From assembly GCA_045538755.1 (NCBI GenBank), contig JAZQEC010000038.1, forward strand, positions 1 to 64,000: a DNA stretch of 64,000 bases. Direction: 5' to 3'. Under the pieces are notes generated by a model. The model was given only the letters and a program-made list of their open reading frames with translations. It was not told the origin of the DNA and made no database searches. The position numbers and the translations under genes are program-made. Shown here one piece after another: positions 52,323-60,278 of this stretch. Position 1 is the stretch's first letter. Every line of letters begins with the position of its first letter. Source of the DNA: UBA1738 sp045538755 (lineage in GTDB: Bacteria; Bacillota; Clostridia; UBA1381).

Positions 52323-53017
52323 ACACTATATTAGATTACAGGGCATCGACAAAAACTGTTGATGCCCTTAAAAAATTAGGTCTTAACATAGTTAAGACAA
52401 CACACCTAAACCACGTCTATACCACGATATGTGGTCACGCAGATATAATGCTACATAAATTAGATGAATGCACAGTGGTAGTTGAGCCAACAACTTATGA
52501 GTATTTTAAAAAGATGCTGCCTAATATCAAGGTAATTAAAGGGGATACGATTTTACAAGAAAAATATCCGTTTGATATTGCTTATAATGCTGCGCGAATC
52601 GGCAAAAATTTGTTTTGTTATGAAAAATATACAGATAATCAAATTTTAGAATATTGTAACGAAAACAACATTAAAATTATAAATACAAAGCAAGGATATG
52701 CAAAATGTTCAATTTGTATTATTTCTGATGATGCTATAATAACTTCAGATAAAAATATTGCATTGCAAGCAGAAAAAAATAATATTGACGTCTTGATGAT
52801 TGTAAATGACAATAAAATAAAACTAATAGGATTTGATAATGGATTTATTGGCGGTGCAACAGGATTAATTAGAAAAGATGTTTTGGTTGTTAACGGAAAC
52901 ATTAATTTGCATACAGATGCGGAAAAAATACTTTCTTTTTCAAAAAAACATAATGTTGAAATTATTTCTTTAAACGATGAGGATATAACAGATATAGGCT
53001 CAATTTTAGTAATATAA
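52319..53017 (+). CDS. DUF6873-like GME-fold protein
   Basis: A protein of 232 residues. It resembles the clostridial DUF6873 family, thought to share the amidinotransferase-like GME fold: N-terminal DYRASTKTVDALKKLG, CGHADIMLHKLD (about 38-49), YPFDIAYNAARIGKNLFC, NTKQGYAKCSICIISDDAIITSDKNI and GFIGGATGLI. The HAD...D, Cys and His/Asp positions could be catalytic, but no reaction is known. It is coupled to ligA by a 4-base overlap. Name recall is moderate; the GHAD and GFIGGA motifs are the support. Confidence 0.65.
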   Translation: MNTILDYRASTKTVDALKKLGLNIVKTTHLNHVYTTICGHADIMLHKLDECTVVVEPTTYEYFKKMLPNIKVIKGDTILQEKYPFDIAYNAARIGKNLFCYEKYTDNQILEYCNENNIKIINTKQGYAKCSICIISDDAIITSDKNIALQAEKNNIDVLMIVNDNKIKLIGFDNGFIGGATGLIRKDVLVVNGNINLHTDAEKILSFSKKHNVEIISLNDEDITDIGSILVI

Positions 53018-53020
53018 CAA

Positions 53021-53074
53021 AAATATCAATCTAAGTTTTATAAAGAGTAATTTATCTAACCTAGATTGATATTT
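53021..53074 (+). terminator. long hairpin after the ligA unit
   Basis: AAATATCAATCTA (53021-53033) pairs perfectly with TAGATTGATATTT (53062-53074) around a 28-base loop. The arms are A/T-rich and TATAATTATT follows; it is probably a terminator. Confidence 0.6.
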
Positions 53075-53132
53075 ATAATTATTCCCCCCGTAATTGGCTT
53101 TTAGAAAATACTATTAATAAGCATCGTGTAAG

Positions 53133-53945
53133 TTACTTTAATATGTTTTCTATTATTTCACGTTCTGTCAATATATGCTTTATTTCACCGTTCTTATCTT
53201 CTTTAAATACTACATAATAGCTTCCCAGCGAAAAATTTCTGGCAAGTTCTCTGTAATTCTGATTTTCTTTTATTAAATATGTTTTTACTTTTTTGATTTT
53301 TCTTTTATCTTTCTTAATGTAGAATAAAAGTTCTTTTGTAAAATCCAAGTGATATTTTTCTTTATTTGTAAAAATATTTCCCGTCAAAAAAATTACTGCA
53401 AATAAAACGGAAAAATTAAAACTATTTTTGATTAATAAAAATAATTCGAAAATGATAAGTACTGCTATCAAAATAATTGATGTGATTTTCAAAATTTTTT
53501 CTGACACTCTATTCCCTACTACCCTTGCGAAAATTTTTTTTAATAAAGTTCCGCCGTCCATAGGCAAAATCGGAAGTATATTAAACAAAAATAAAGAAAT
53601 GTTATTATAATAGAACAGTTCCCACAAACGGCTGTTTTGTCGTGTAATAATACAAACAAATGCTAGAATTATATTTATAAACGGGCCTGATAAATACAAA
53701 ATAATTTCATCTGTTATGCTATAAACAAGACTGTTTTTTAATTTCAAATTAACGCCAAACGGAAAGAATATAATATGCGAAGGTTTTAATCCGATGGCAA
53801 TAGCTGCAAGAAGATGTGCAAGTTCATGCAAAATTATAACCGAGTAGCTAACTGCAATTATATCTAAATTTCTGTTTATATATCCTACTGCAAATAGCAA
53901 TAAAGTAGTAAAATGAATATACAGAAATCGACTTATCTTTATCAC
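53133..53945 (-). CDS. SpoIVFB-like site-2 intramembrane metalloprotease (M50)
   Basis: A protein of 270 residues. The zinc motif HELAH (40-44) is inside a membrane helix and the second metal motif NILPILPMDGG (about 120-130) in another. The C-terminal 80 residues are cytosolic and end with SYYVVFKEDKNGEIKHILTEREI, a CBS-like half repeat as in SpoIVFB. In Bacillus SpoIVFB cleaves pro-sigma-K in the mother cell. No SpoIVFA (M23-type) partner is adjacent, so another S2P role is possible. It is a separate unit from the SLH gene upstream. Confidence 0.82.
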   Translation of the reverse strand: MIKISRFLYIHFTTLLLFAVGYINRNLDIIAVSYSVIILHELAHLLAAIAIGLKPSHIIFFPFGVNLKLKNSLVYSITDEIILYLSGPFINIILAFVCIITRQNSRLWELFYYNNISLFLFNILPILPMDGGTLLKKIFARVVGNRVSEKILKITSIILIAVLIIFELFLLIKNSFNFSVLFAVIFLTGNIFTNKEKYHLDFTKELLFYIKKDKRKIKKVKTYLIKENQNYRELARNFSLGSYYVVFKEDKNGEIKHILTEREIIENILK

Positions 53946-53970
53946 AAAATCACCCGATTTATTTTATGAA

Positions 53971-53996
53971 AAAAGTGTGCTATTTAGCACACTTTT
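53971..53996 (-). terminator. terminator of the SLH glycosidase gene
   Basis: AAAAGTGTGCT (53971-53981) and AGCACACTTTT (53986-53996) form a perfect 11-bp stem with a 4-base loop and overlap the stop codon. It lies between two same-strand genes. Confidence 0.85.
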
Positions 53997-56259
53997 ATTG
54001 CGGCATATTATTAATAATTGTAACAGCTTCTGCACGAGTAACACTATCGTTAGGCCTTATCGTATTATCCTCATATCCGTTCACAATTCCCATAGAAACA
54101 AGTGTTTTTATGTGTTTTTCCGCCCATTTTGGAATTTCATCGCCATCAGCAAAGTCTATTTCCTTAGCATTTTCTTCAAGTGTTCTCCCAAGAATAGTCA
54201 TAGCCTCTGCACGCGTCAAATTATCTTTTGGTGCAAAATAAAGCCTATCTCCATTTTGCCTGCCGTTAATTAATTCCTTATCGAACATAGACGCAACATA
54301 TGGCTTTGCCCAGTCTGAAATTTCATCTAGGTCCTCAAAGGCTGTTAAATCATAATCAAGATAATCCTCAGTATTTATTACTAAAAATCTGCACATTATA
54401 GCTGCAAATTCTTCACGAGTTATATTGTTGTCAGGTTTAAACTGCATTCCATGTTCTGTGTTATATCCGCTCACAAAGCCTTTTTGGGAAGCAATTTTAA
54501 TCATTTCTCTTGCCCAGTGATTTGAAATATCGGTAAAAATGTATTCAAAATCCACATTTATAGGGATTTCCTTCACATATTCTCCCGCTGTAACCTTTAA
54601 AACACCGCCTCCGCCGTCGGAAGAAATTATCAGCTCGTTATTTTCTACCGTACCCAGACCGTTTGTTACATCAAGTTCAAAACAAGTTTCAGATGCTTTT
54701 AGGTCAATATAGTTATATTGTGCAGTTAATTTAAGCTTGACAGTATCACCCTTTTTTAAAGACAAACTTTTAATTTCTTCATTCGTATCAGCATTATACA
54801 CATTTATATTTGTTGGTGTATCATAAACCGTATAGCTAGCAGTTCCGGTTATATTTCCATCGGTTATTGAAACGGTAAATCGCCCATTTCCTTTGGCAGT
54901 CAAACTTCCATTCTCATCGACGGAGCTTTGCGTGCCTGAAACAGAAAAATTCAAATTTTCAGGAACTTCTGTTTTAAAATACGCAGTATCGGCAGCTGCC
55001 CAGCTGAGTGTTTCTGAATATCCTGATAAATAGTGCTGTTCAAAAGGATAGATATATAAACTTCCAAGTTCTCCTGTCGGGACTTGATTATTTTTCAAGA
55101 AAATATAGTTTGCACAAGTACGCAGACTTCCCTCTGAAGGTGAATTTAAAACTGCATTTTCATCAGTTCCGGGATAAATACCAGATATTACTGTAGAACC
55201 CCCGCCGTCAAGGTTTATAGCTTCAACACATCCAAGCTCTTTCATCCTTTTGGCAAGAGTTTTTATCTGTACTCCGTAACTATACGGTTTTTGTCGTCCG
55301 TCGATTACATAAAAAATAACATTGCCTGACTCTGTAATCCCGACAGCAGTCCTCGGCGCCGCACCCGTCTGAAATCCATCCTGTATTTCGCCATTTTTAA
55401 TCAATGTTTCGCCTACACTGCCAAGTGCTGATTCAGCCCCTTCCCAGAGCTCACTATTTTCTAAAGCTTTACTCGAAATTGTAACTGTATCACCAATATT
55501 TAAAGAGTTCAGCGCAGAATATAGTTCCGGCATTCCGGATTCGTTCATGGTAAGTACAATTTTATTTTCAGGAATTTTAATAGAGCTTGTATAATTAAAC
55601 TTTTCTTCAACGGTAGCAGTTAATTTATCGTTTATTCCAAGATTACCTTCAATATTTCCAAGGATAATATTTAATGAAGGCGATTCGGTATGATTGCTTT
55701 CGTCAAAATCAGTTGTATAAAGGTTTACAATGTCCATTATTTCTTGGTTATATTTATTAATATGAGCGATATCAATAATGGTTTCACCACAAGCGAGGGT
55801 TGTTTCGATAGCCAAAGGCGATATAAATGCACTTCCCTCTTTTGTAAATCCGATAGATTGATAAGTTAGTGTATCTTTTGAAATTATCTTGCCTTCAGAA
55901 ATTACATGTCCCATAGGTAGTCCAGTCTTCCAAGAGAAATAAGATGCATTAATACCTATAAGCGGAACCATTCCATTTTCTTTCATATAGTCTTCGGCTT
56001 CCTTAATTGTACGCAGTCCCCAAAGGCTTTGTCCGTTTACTACGGTTGGCACAACATTTTCGTTCGGAGTGTATTCAGCAAAATATTCTGCTTGTTTGCC
56101 TACACCGCTTTGATTTGAAATAAATGTTGTTTGATAAAAGTCTGTACCGTTTGCAATTTTATGAGACCAGCTTGTTATTACATCACCTAAAACAGATGCA
56201 TATACTTGCTGCGAAATTAATAGAAAAGCCAATACAGTCGAAATTATTCTTTTTTTCAT
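53995..56259 (-). CDS. secreted phosphodiester glycosidase domain protein with SLH anchors
   Basis: A protein of 754 residues. A signal peptide (1 to about 21, ending VYA) is followed by a NAGPA-like phosphodiester glycosidase domain (about 90-395) with INASYFSWKTGLPMGHVI, TGAAPRTAVGI and AINLDGGGSTVIS, then beta-rich Big-like segments (about 410-560). Three C-terminal SLH repeats end the protein (FTDISNHWAREMIKIASQKG, FEDLDEISDWAKPYVASM, ADGDEIPKWAEKHIKTLV). The SLH repeats bind pyruvylated wall polymer; the catalytic domain family removes GlcNAc from phosphodiesters, possibly in wall teichoic material or exopolysaccharide. Confidence 0.9.
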   Translation of the reverse strand: MKKRIISTVLAFLLISQQVYASVLGDVITSWSHKIANGTDFYQTTFISNQSGVGKQAEYFAEYTPNENVVPTVVNGQSLWGLRTIKEAEDYMKENGMVPLIGINASYFSWKTGLPMGHVISEGKIISKDTLTYQSIGFTKEGSAFISPLAIETTLACGETIIDIAHINKYNQEIMDIVNLYTTDFDESNHTESPSLNIILGNIEGNLGINDKLTATVEEKFNYTSSIKIPENKIVLTMNESGMPELYSALNSLNIGDTVTISSKALENSELWEGAESALGSVGETLIKNGEIQDGFQTGAAPRTAVGITESGNVIFYVIDGRQKPYSYGVQIKTLAKRMKELGCVEAINLDGGGSTVISGIYPGTDENAVLNSPSEGSLRTCANYIFLKNNQVPTGELGSLYIYPFEQHYLSGYSETLSWAAADTAYFKTEVPENLNFSVSGTQSSVDENGSLTAKGNGRFTVSITDGNITGTASYTVYDTPTNINVYNADTNEEIKSLSLKKGDTVKLKLTAQYNYIDLKASETCFELDVTNGLGTVENNELIISSDGGGGVLKVTAGEYVKEIPINVDFEYIFTDISNHWAREMIKIASQKGFVSGYNTEHGMQFKPDNNITREEFAAIMCRFLVINTEDYLDYDLTAFEDLDEISDWAKPYVASMFDKELINGRQNGDRLYFAPKDNLTRAEAMTILGRTLEENAKEIDFADGDEIPKWAEKHIKTLVSMGIVNGYEDNTIRPNDSVTRAEAVTIINNMPQ

Positions 56260-56337
56260 ATATAGTTACCTCTTTTCGTCCTAAATTAATTATACTGTAA
56301 TTGATAATAAAAGTAAAGTAACAAATTATTCAAAATA

Positions 56338-56375
56338 AAAAAAGTAACCGTTTTGTTATACAACAGTTACTTTTT
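56338..56375 (-). terminator. terminator of the T-box operon
   Basis: On the minus strand AAAAAGTAAC and GTTACTTTTTTT pair around a 17-base A/T-rich loop, right after the GDSL hydrolase gene. Confidence 0.75.
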
Positions 56376-56379
56376 AAAA

Positions 56380-57006
56380 TCAATCTGTTTCATTTTTGAA
56401 AGTCTTTAACCATTCATTTTTGATAAGTTCATGTCCCATAGGTGTTGGATGAACGCCATCACAAAGCCAATAACTATTTGGCGCAAGCTTTGCCGCTTCA
56501 TCAAACTTTTCCTGAAGAGTAATGAATGGTAAATCATACTTTTCAGCAATTTCTTTTGCCTTTTTAGCACGTTTCTTTACTTCAATACTAAATGTATCCC
56601 AATGCAATTCATTTCCGCTTCCTTTTAGAGTAAATGGCTCTAAAATTATGATTTTGAGATTGGGAAGTTCTGCCCTGATTTCTTCAATCAGCATAGAATA
56701 AATCTTGAAAAATTTATCAGCATCTACACCGTTTGGATTTTCATAAAACTCGTGCCAGACGTCATTTACTCCGATTAAAATGCTCATCACATCAGGTTTT
56801 ACATTAAGTATATCAGATTTTAATCTCGCGTAAAGATCTACCACACGGTTTCCGCTGACACCTCTGTTTACAAACTTATATTTATCTGGATTTTCAAAAC
56901 CAAGCTTTGCCTGAATTAAATGCGCATATCCGTTTCCGAGATAAGAGTCATTTTCTCTTGCACGACCACAATCAGTTATTGAATCGCCCTGAAACAAAAT
57001 CTTCAT
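56380..57006 (-). CDS. SGNH/GDSL-family hydrolase
   Basis: A protein of 208 residues, cytosolic (no signal). It has block I LFQGDSITDCGR (nucleophile Ser at about 8), block II NRGVSGNRV (oxyanion Gly), block III ILIGVNDVWHEF, and block V DGVHPTPMGHEL (Asp/His). It is an esterase or acyl hydrolase of unknown substrate. It is the last gene of the acyl-CoA synthetase/2-oxoacid oxidoreductase operon (18 bases after the gamma subunit gene). A thioesterase- or ester-releasing role linked to the acyl substrate is possible but unproven. Confidence 0.85.
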   Translation of the reverse strand: MKILFQGDSITDCGRARENDSYLGNGYAHLIQAKLGFENPDKYKFVNRGVSGNRVVDLYARLKSDILNVKPDVMSILIGVNDVWHEFYENPNGVDADKFFKIYSMLIEEIRAELPNLKIIILEPFTLKGSGNELHWDTFSIEVKKRAKKAKEIAEKYDLPFITLQEKFDEAAKLAPNSYWLCDGVHPTPMGHELIKNEWLKTFKNETD

Positions 57007-57024
57007 ATTCTTTCACCTCTAAAA

Positions 57025-57558
57025 TTACAGATCATACCCTGCCTTGATTGCCATTAAGTTAATATCAATCATATCTGCTTTTCTTGCGGGAATAACCTTT
57101 TTAAGGCCAGCTTCTACATTTTCAAAACTAACGGCACCTGTTTCTTTGATGATCTTTCCAAGAAGTACCATATTAGCAAGAGTTGGTGCACCAATTTCTG
57201 CTGCCATTTTAGTAGCAGGAACATAATAAGCTTCAACGTCTTCTCTTTCAACCTTTCTGGAAATCAGACTTGAATCCAAAAAGATTTTAGCGCCCGGAAC
57301 AGCCGCATTTTCATACTTATCAAGAGAAGGCAAATTCATTACAGCCAGTACATCAGGAGTGGATACAATAGGAGAACCTACTGGAGTATCACTTAAAATT
57401 ACGCTACAGCTTGCTGTACCACCACGCATTTCAGGACCATAAGATGGAAGCCAACTTACTTGTTTTTCTTCAGCAAGTCCCTGATATGCAAGACATTTTC
57501 CGGCGAAAAGAATACCCTGACCGCCAAATCCTGCGATTAAAATATTGAATGTACTCAT
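57025..57558 (-). CDS. vorC: 2-oxoacid:ferredoxin oxidoreductase, gamma subunit
   Basis: A protein of 177 residues from ATG 57558, preceded by GGGGAGG; a longer frame to 57576 covers that site. Gamma-domain motifs are FNILIAGFGGQGILFAGKCLA, VSWLPSYGPEMRGGTASC, and the Leu/Ala-rich PTLANMVLLGKIIKETG. It forms the CoA-related catalytic half together with the VorA/VorB-type subunits. The start is one base after the preceding stop region, so it is tightly coupled. It is of VOR/KOR type; the substrate cannot be told from sequence. Confidence 0.9.
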   Translation of the reverse strand: MSTFNILIAGFGGQGILFAGKCLAYQGLAEEKQVSWLPSYGPEMRGGTASCSVILSDTPVGSPIVSTPDVLAVMNLPSLDKYENAAVPGAKIFLDSSLISRKVEREDVEAYYVPATKMAAEIGAPTLANMVLLGKIIKETGAVSFENVEAGLKKVIPARKADMIDINLMAIKAGYDL

Positions 57559-57559
57559 C

Positions 57560-58309
57560 TTATTTCGCCTCCCCATTACTTCTATCTTTATAAACTCCCA
57601 AAGGATAGTAAGGAATCATATTATCATCAACCCATTTTAGAGCCGCACTTGGTGTCATACCCCAGTTTGTAGGACAAGTTGAGACAACCTCAACAAGAGA
57701 GAAGCCTTTATTGTTAATCTGGTTTTCAAACGCCTTTTTAATAGCTGCTTTTGCTTTTTTAATGTTTTTAACATTGTTTACAGCAACTCGCTCTAAATAC
57801 TCAGGTCCTTCAAGCTCGGAAAGCATCTCGCAAACCTTTACAGGGAAACCGCAATGATTTGTGTCTCGTCCGTAAGGAGATGTTTGTGTAACCTGTCCCG
57901 GAAGTGAAGTAGGCGCCATTTGTCCGCCGGTCATTCCGTAAATTGCGTTATTTACGAAAATAACTGTTATATTTTCGTTACGTGTTGCCGCGTGCACCGT
58001 TTCAGCAGTACCTATTGATGCAAGATCGCCATCACCCTGATATGTGAAAACTATCTTTGAAGGGTCAGCTCTTTTTATACCTGTTGCAACAGCAGGAGCA
58101 CGGCCGTGAGCGGCTTCAACCATATCGCAGGCAAAATAGTCGTATGCCATAACCGCACAGCCAACCGGTGCAACACCAATTGTCTTACCTTCTATTTCCA
58201 ATTCATCTATTGCTTCTGCTACTAAACGGTGAATAATTCCGTGAGTACATCCTGGGCAATAATGCAAAGGAGCATCTGTCAGTGATTTTGGTTTATCAAA
58301 TACGATCAT
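57560..58309 (-). CDS. vorA: 2-oxoacid:ferredoxin oxidoreductase, TPP-binding beta subunit
   Basis: A protein of 249 residues. It has CPGCTHGIIHRLVAEAI (17-34), the thiamine pyrophosphate motif TYQGDGDLASIGTAETVHAA with downstream NNAIYGMTGGQMAPTS, and CPTNWGMTPS near the C-terminus. It carries the TPP that cleaves the 2-oxoacid, or reductively carboxylates acyl-CoA in reverse. The ATG overlaps the stop of the alpha subunit gene by one base. Confidence 0.92.
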   Translation of the reverse strand: MIVFDKPKSLTDAPLHYCPGCTHGIIHRLVAEAIDELEIEGKTIGVAPVGCAVMAYDYFACDMVEAAHGRAPAVATGIKRADPSKIVFTYQGDGDLASIGTAETVHAATRNENITVIFVNNAIYGMTGGQMAPTSLPGQVTQTSPYGRDTNHCGFPVKVCEMLSELEGPEYLERVAVNNVKNIKKAKAAIKKAFENQINNKGFSLVEVVSTCPTNWGMTPSAALKWVDDNMIPYYPLGVYKDRSNGEAK

Positions 58310-59373
58310 TAGTTATTACCTCCATTTGCTTCTTTAATTTTTGCAAGCACTTCTTCCGGTGAAGGAATCATACCGCCGACTCTGTTGCAAAGTTCAACAG
58401 GCTTTTTGCATCTGATTGCAAGCTCAATATCTTCAACCATCTGTCCCATTGAAAGCTCAACAGAAATAAATTTATTTACCTTATCGCTAGCTTCCAAAAG
58501 TGGTTTTTTAGGGAATGGCCAAAGAGTGATAGGTCTTATCATACCAACCTTTATTCCCTGTTTTCTTGCTTCAACAATAGCATTCTGTGAAACTCTTGCA
58601 GCAATTCCGAATGCGACAACACATATTTCTGCATCGTCCATCATAAATTCTTCATACATTACTTCGTTTTCTTCAATCTGTTTGTACCTTTCGTAACGAA
58701 GGAAGTTGTATTTTTCAAGCTCATCAGGCTTTAAGAAAAGTGAGTTTACAATATTGTGCTTACGTTCGCAATTTGTTCCTGTAACTGCCCAATCTTTTTC
58801 GTAAGTTGCTATTTCAGCATCATCCTTGATTTCAACAGGTTCCATCATCTGTCCCATTGTGCCGTCTGCTAAAATCATTGAAGTCATTCTGTATTTGTCG
58901 GCAAGGTCAAATCCTTTAATTGTCAGGTCAGCCATTTCCTGTACTGAAGAAGGCGCCAGAACAATCATTCTAAAGTCACCATGACCGCCTGCTTTTGTTG
59001 CCTGGAAGTAATCAGACTGTGATGGCTGAATTCCGCCAAGGCCTGGGCCTCCACGTTGTACGTTTACAACCAAAGCCGGAAGGTCAGCGCCTGCAAGATA
59101 TGAAAGACCTTCACTCTTTAGAGCAATTCCAGGACTTGACGATGATGTCATAACTCTCTTTCCGGTCGCTGAAACGCCATAAACCATATTAATAGCAGCG
59201 ATTTCGCTTTCTGCCTGAAGAAATACGCCATCAATTTTAGGCATTCTCTTTGCCATATATGCAGCAATTTCTGTCTGCGGTGTTATAGGATAACCGAAGT
59301 AATGACGGCAGCCTGCCTTTATAGCTGCTTCAGCGATTGCTTCGTTTCCTTTCATTAAAACTTTTTCTGACAT
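58309..59373 (-). CDS. vorB: 2-oxoacid:ferredoxin oxidoreductase, alpha subunit (VorB-like)
   Basis: A protein of 354 residues. It has MKGNEAIAEAAIKAGCRHYFGYPITPQTEIA, AESEIAAINMVYGVSATGKRVMTSSSSPGI, and RGGPGLGGIQPSQSDYF, the pyrimidine-binding and domain II pattern of KorA/VorB. It is close to proteins annotated 3-methyl-2-oxobutanoate dehydrogenase subunit VorB in Clostridia. With VorA, VorC and the ferredoxin subunit it makes a four-subunit enzyme that interconverts 2-oxoacid plus CoA and acyl-CoA plus CO2 with ferredoxin. Confidence 0.92.
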   Translation of the reverse strand: MSEKVLMKGNEAIAEAAIKAGCRHYFGYPITPQTEIAAYMAKRMPKIDGVFLQAESEIAAINMVYGVSATGKRVMTSSSSPGIALKSEGLSYLAGADLPALVVNVQRGGPGLGGIQPSQSDYFQATKAGGHGDFRMIVLAPSSVQEMADLTIKGFDLADKYRMTSMILADGTMGQMMEPVEIKDDAEIATYEKDWAVTGTNCERKHNIVNSLFLKPDELEKYNFLRYERYKQIEENEVMYEEFMMDDAEICVVAFGIAARVSQNAIVEARKQGIKVGMIRPITLWPFPKKPLLEASDKVNKFISVELSMGQMVEDIELAIRCKKPVELCNRVGGMIPSPEEVLAKIKEANGGNN

Positions 59374-59383
59374 TTTGTTTTCC

Positions 59384-59590
59384 CTACCTTTCTACTGTTA
59401 TAATACAATCAGGACACATTGTTGCACAGAATGCACATCCGATACATTCATCCTGATTTGTTATTTCAACAGGAGAGTGTCCTTTTTGGTTAATTTTATC
59501 TTTTGACAGTGTGAGAATTTTTTTAGGACATACTTCTACACATAGTCCGCAGCCTTTGCAAAGGTCTGTTTTAAATGTTAATTTTGCCAT
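59384..59590 (-). CDS. vorD: ferredoxin-type 2x[4Fe-4S] subunit of the oxidoreductase
   Basis: A protein of 68 residues with two complete CxxCxxCxxxCP motifs: CKGCGLCVEVCP (about 11-22) and CIGCAFCATMCP (about 49-60). It passes electrons between the TPP subunit and soluble ferredoxin. It is eleven bases before the alpha subunit gene, and order delta-alpha-beta-gamma is usual for VOR/KOR operons. Confidence 0.93.
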   Translation of the reverse strand: MAKLTFKTDLCKGCGLCVEVCPKKILTLSKDKINQKGHSPVEITNQDECIGCAFCATMCPDCIITVER

Positions 59591-59603
59591 AATTATCGCT
59601 CCT

Positions 59604-60269
59604 TTATTTGATTTTGTAGTATTTATCTTGTAATTCTATTTGAAAAGCGTTTGGGCACTTTTCTTTTATTTCTTCATAAACTTCGCCTGCTGCCGTTGTT
59701 ATAAAAACAGGCAGTCCGGAAAGCTCTGAAAGCTTATTTATAAAGTCCTGCGAAGCAAGGACACTTTCTGCTGTTGTATCATCACCTAAATTGGAGTTAT
59801 TTACGATTGCGGTAAACGGAAGATGTGATGCAAGTTCAATTTCTTTCATTATTTCATACGCATCTTCAGGTGTCTTTGTTAGCGGTCTGTAACAATTAGC
59901 TACAAAAAGCATATCGAAATTACCTTCATCAATAATATCCTGATTGTATCTGCCAAGTGCAACAGCACCCCTGTCATCTCCGCCGACATCAATAACCAAA
60001 TGATGCTCCTTATTGCTCACCGCTGTGTAAATTTCTTTAGGAAGAGCAGGTGCATCAAGATTTGTATTGGCATATGCTGAGCAAACAACCTCAATTCCTA
60101 TTTTTGTAAGTTCTTCTTCACTATCCTTAGTGCGGAAGTATGGATTTACTATATCAAGGTCTATGATTTTGACAGGATATCCCTGCTTTTTAATGTGTTT
60201 TGCCCAACTAACTGCAATGTTTGTCTTACCGCTTCCGTAATGCCCTGCAAATAAAGTAATACGTTTCAT
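59604..60269 (-). CDS. MinD/ParA-like P-loop ATPase
   Basis: A protein of 221 residues. It has Walker A FAGHYGSGKTNIAVSWA (about 7-23), a switch region VKIIDLDIVNPYFRTKD, VIDVGGDDRGAVALGRY and the base-recognition Asn in VANCYRPLT/VNNSNLG. It is closer to the CobQ/CobB/MinD/ParA fold than to kinases; it has GSGKT and not the deviant KGGxGK. The role is unknown. It sits between the acyl-CoA synthetase fusion and vorD with 9- and 13-base gaps, so it should act with that enzyme system, perhaps in Fe-S or CoA-enzyme maturation (inference). Confidence 0.8.
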   Translation of the reverse strand: MKRITLFAGHYGSGKTNIAVSWAKHIKKQGYPVKIIDLDIVNPYFRTKDSEEELTKIGIEVVCSAYANTNLDAPALPKEIYTAVSNKEHHLVIDVGGDDRGAVALGRYNQDIIDEGNFDMLFVANCYRPLTKTPEDAYEIMKEIELASHLPFTAIVNNSNLGDDTTAESVLASQDFINKLSELSGLPVFITTAAGEVYEEIKEKCPNAFQIELQDKYYKIK

Positions 60270-60278
60270 AAGTTCTCC

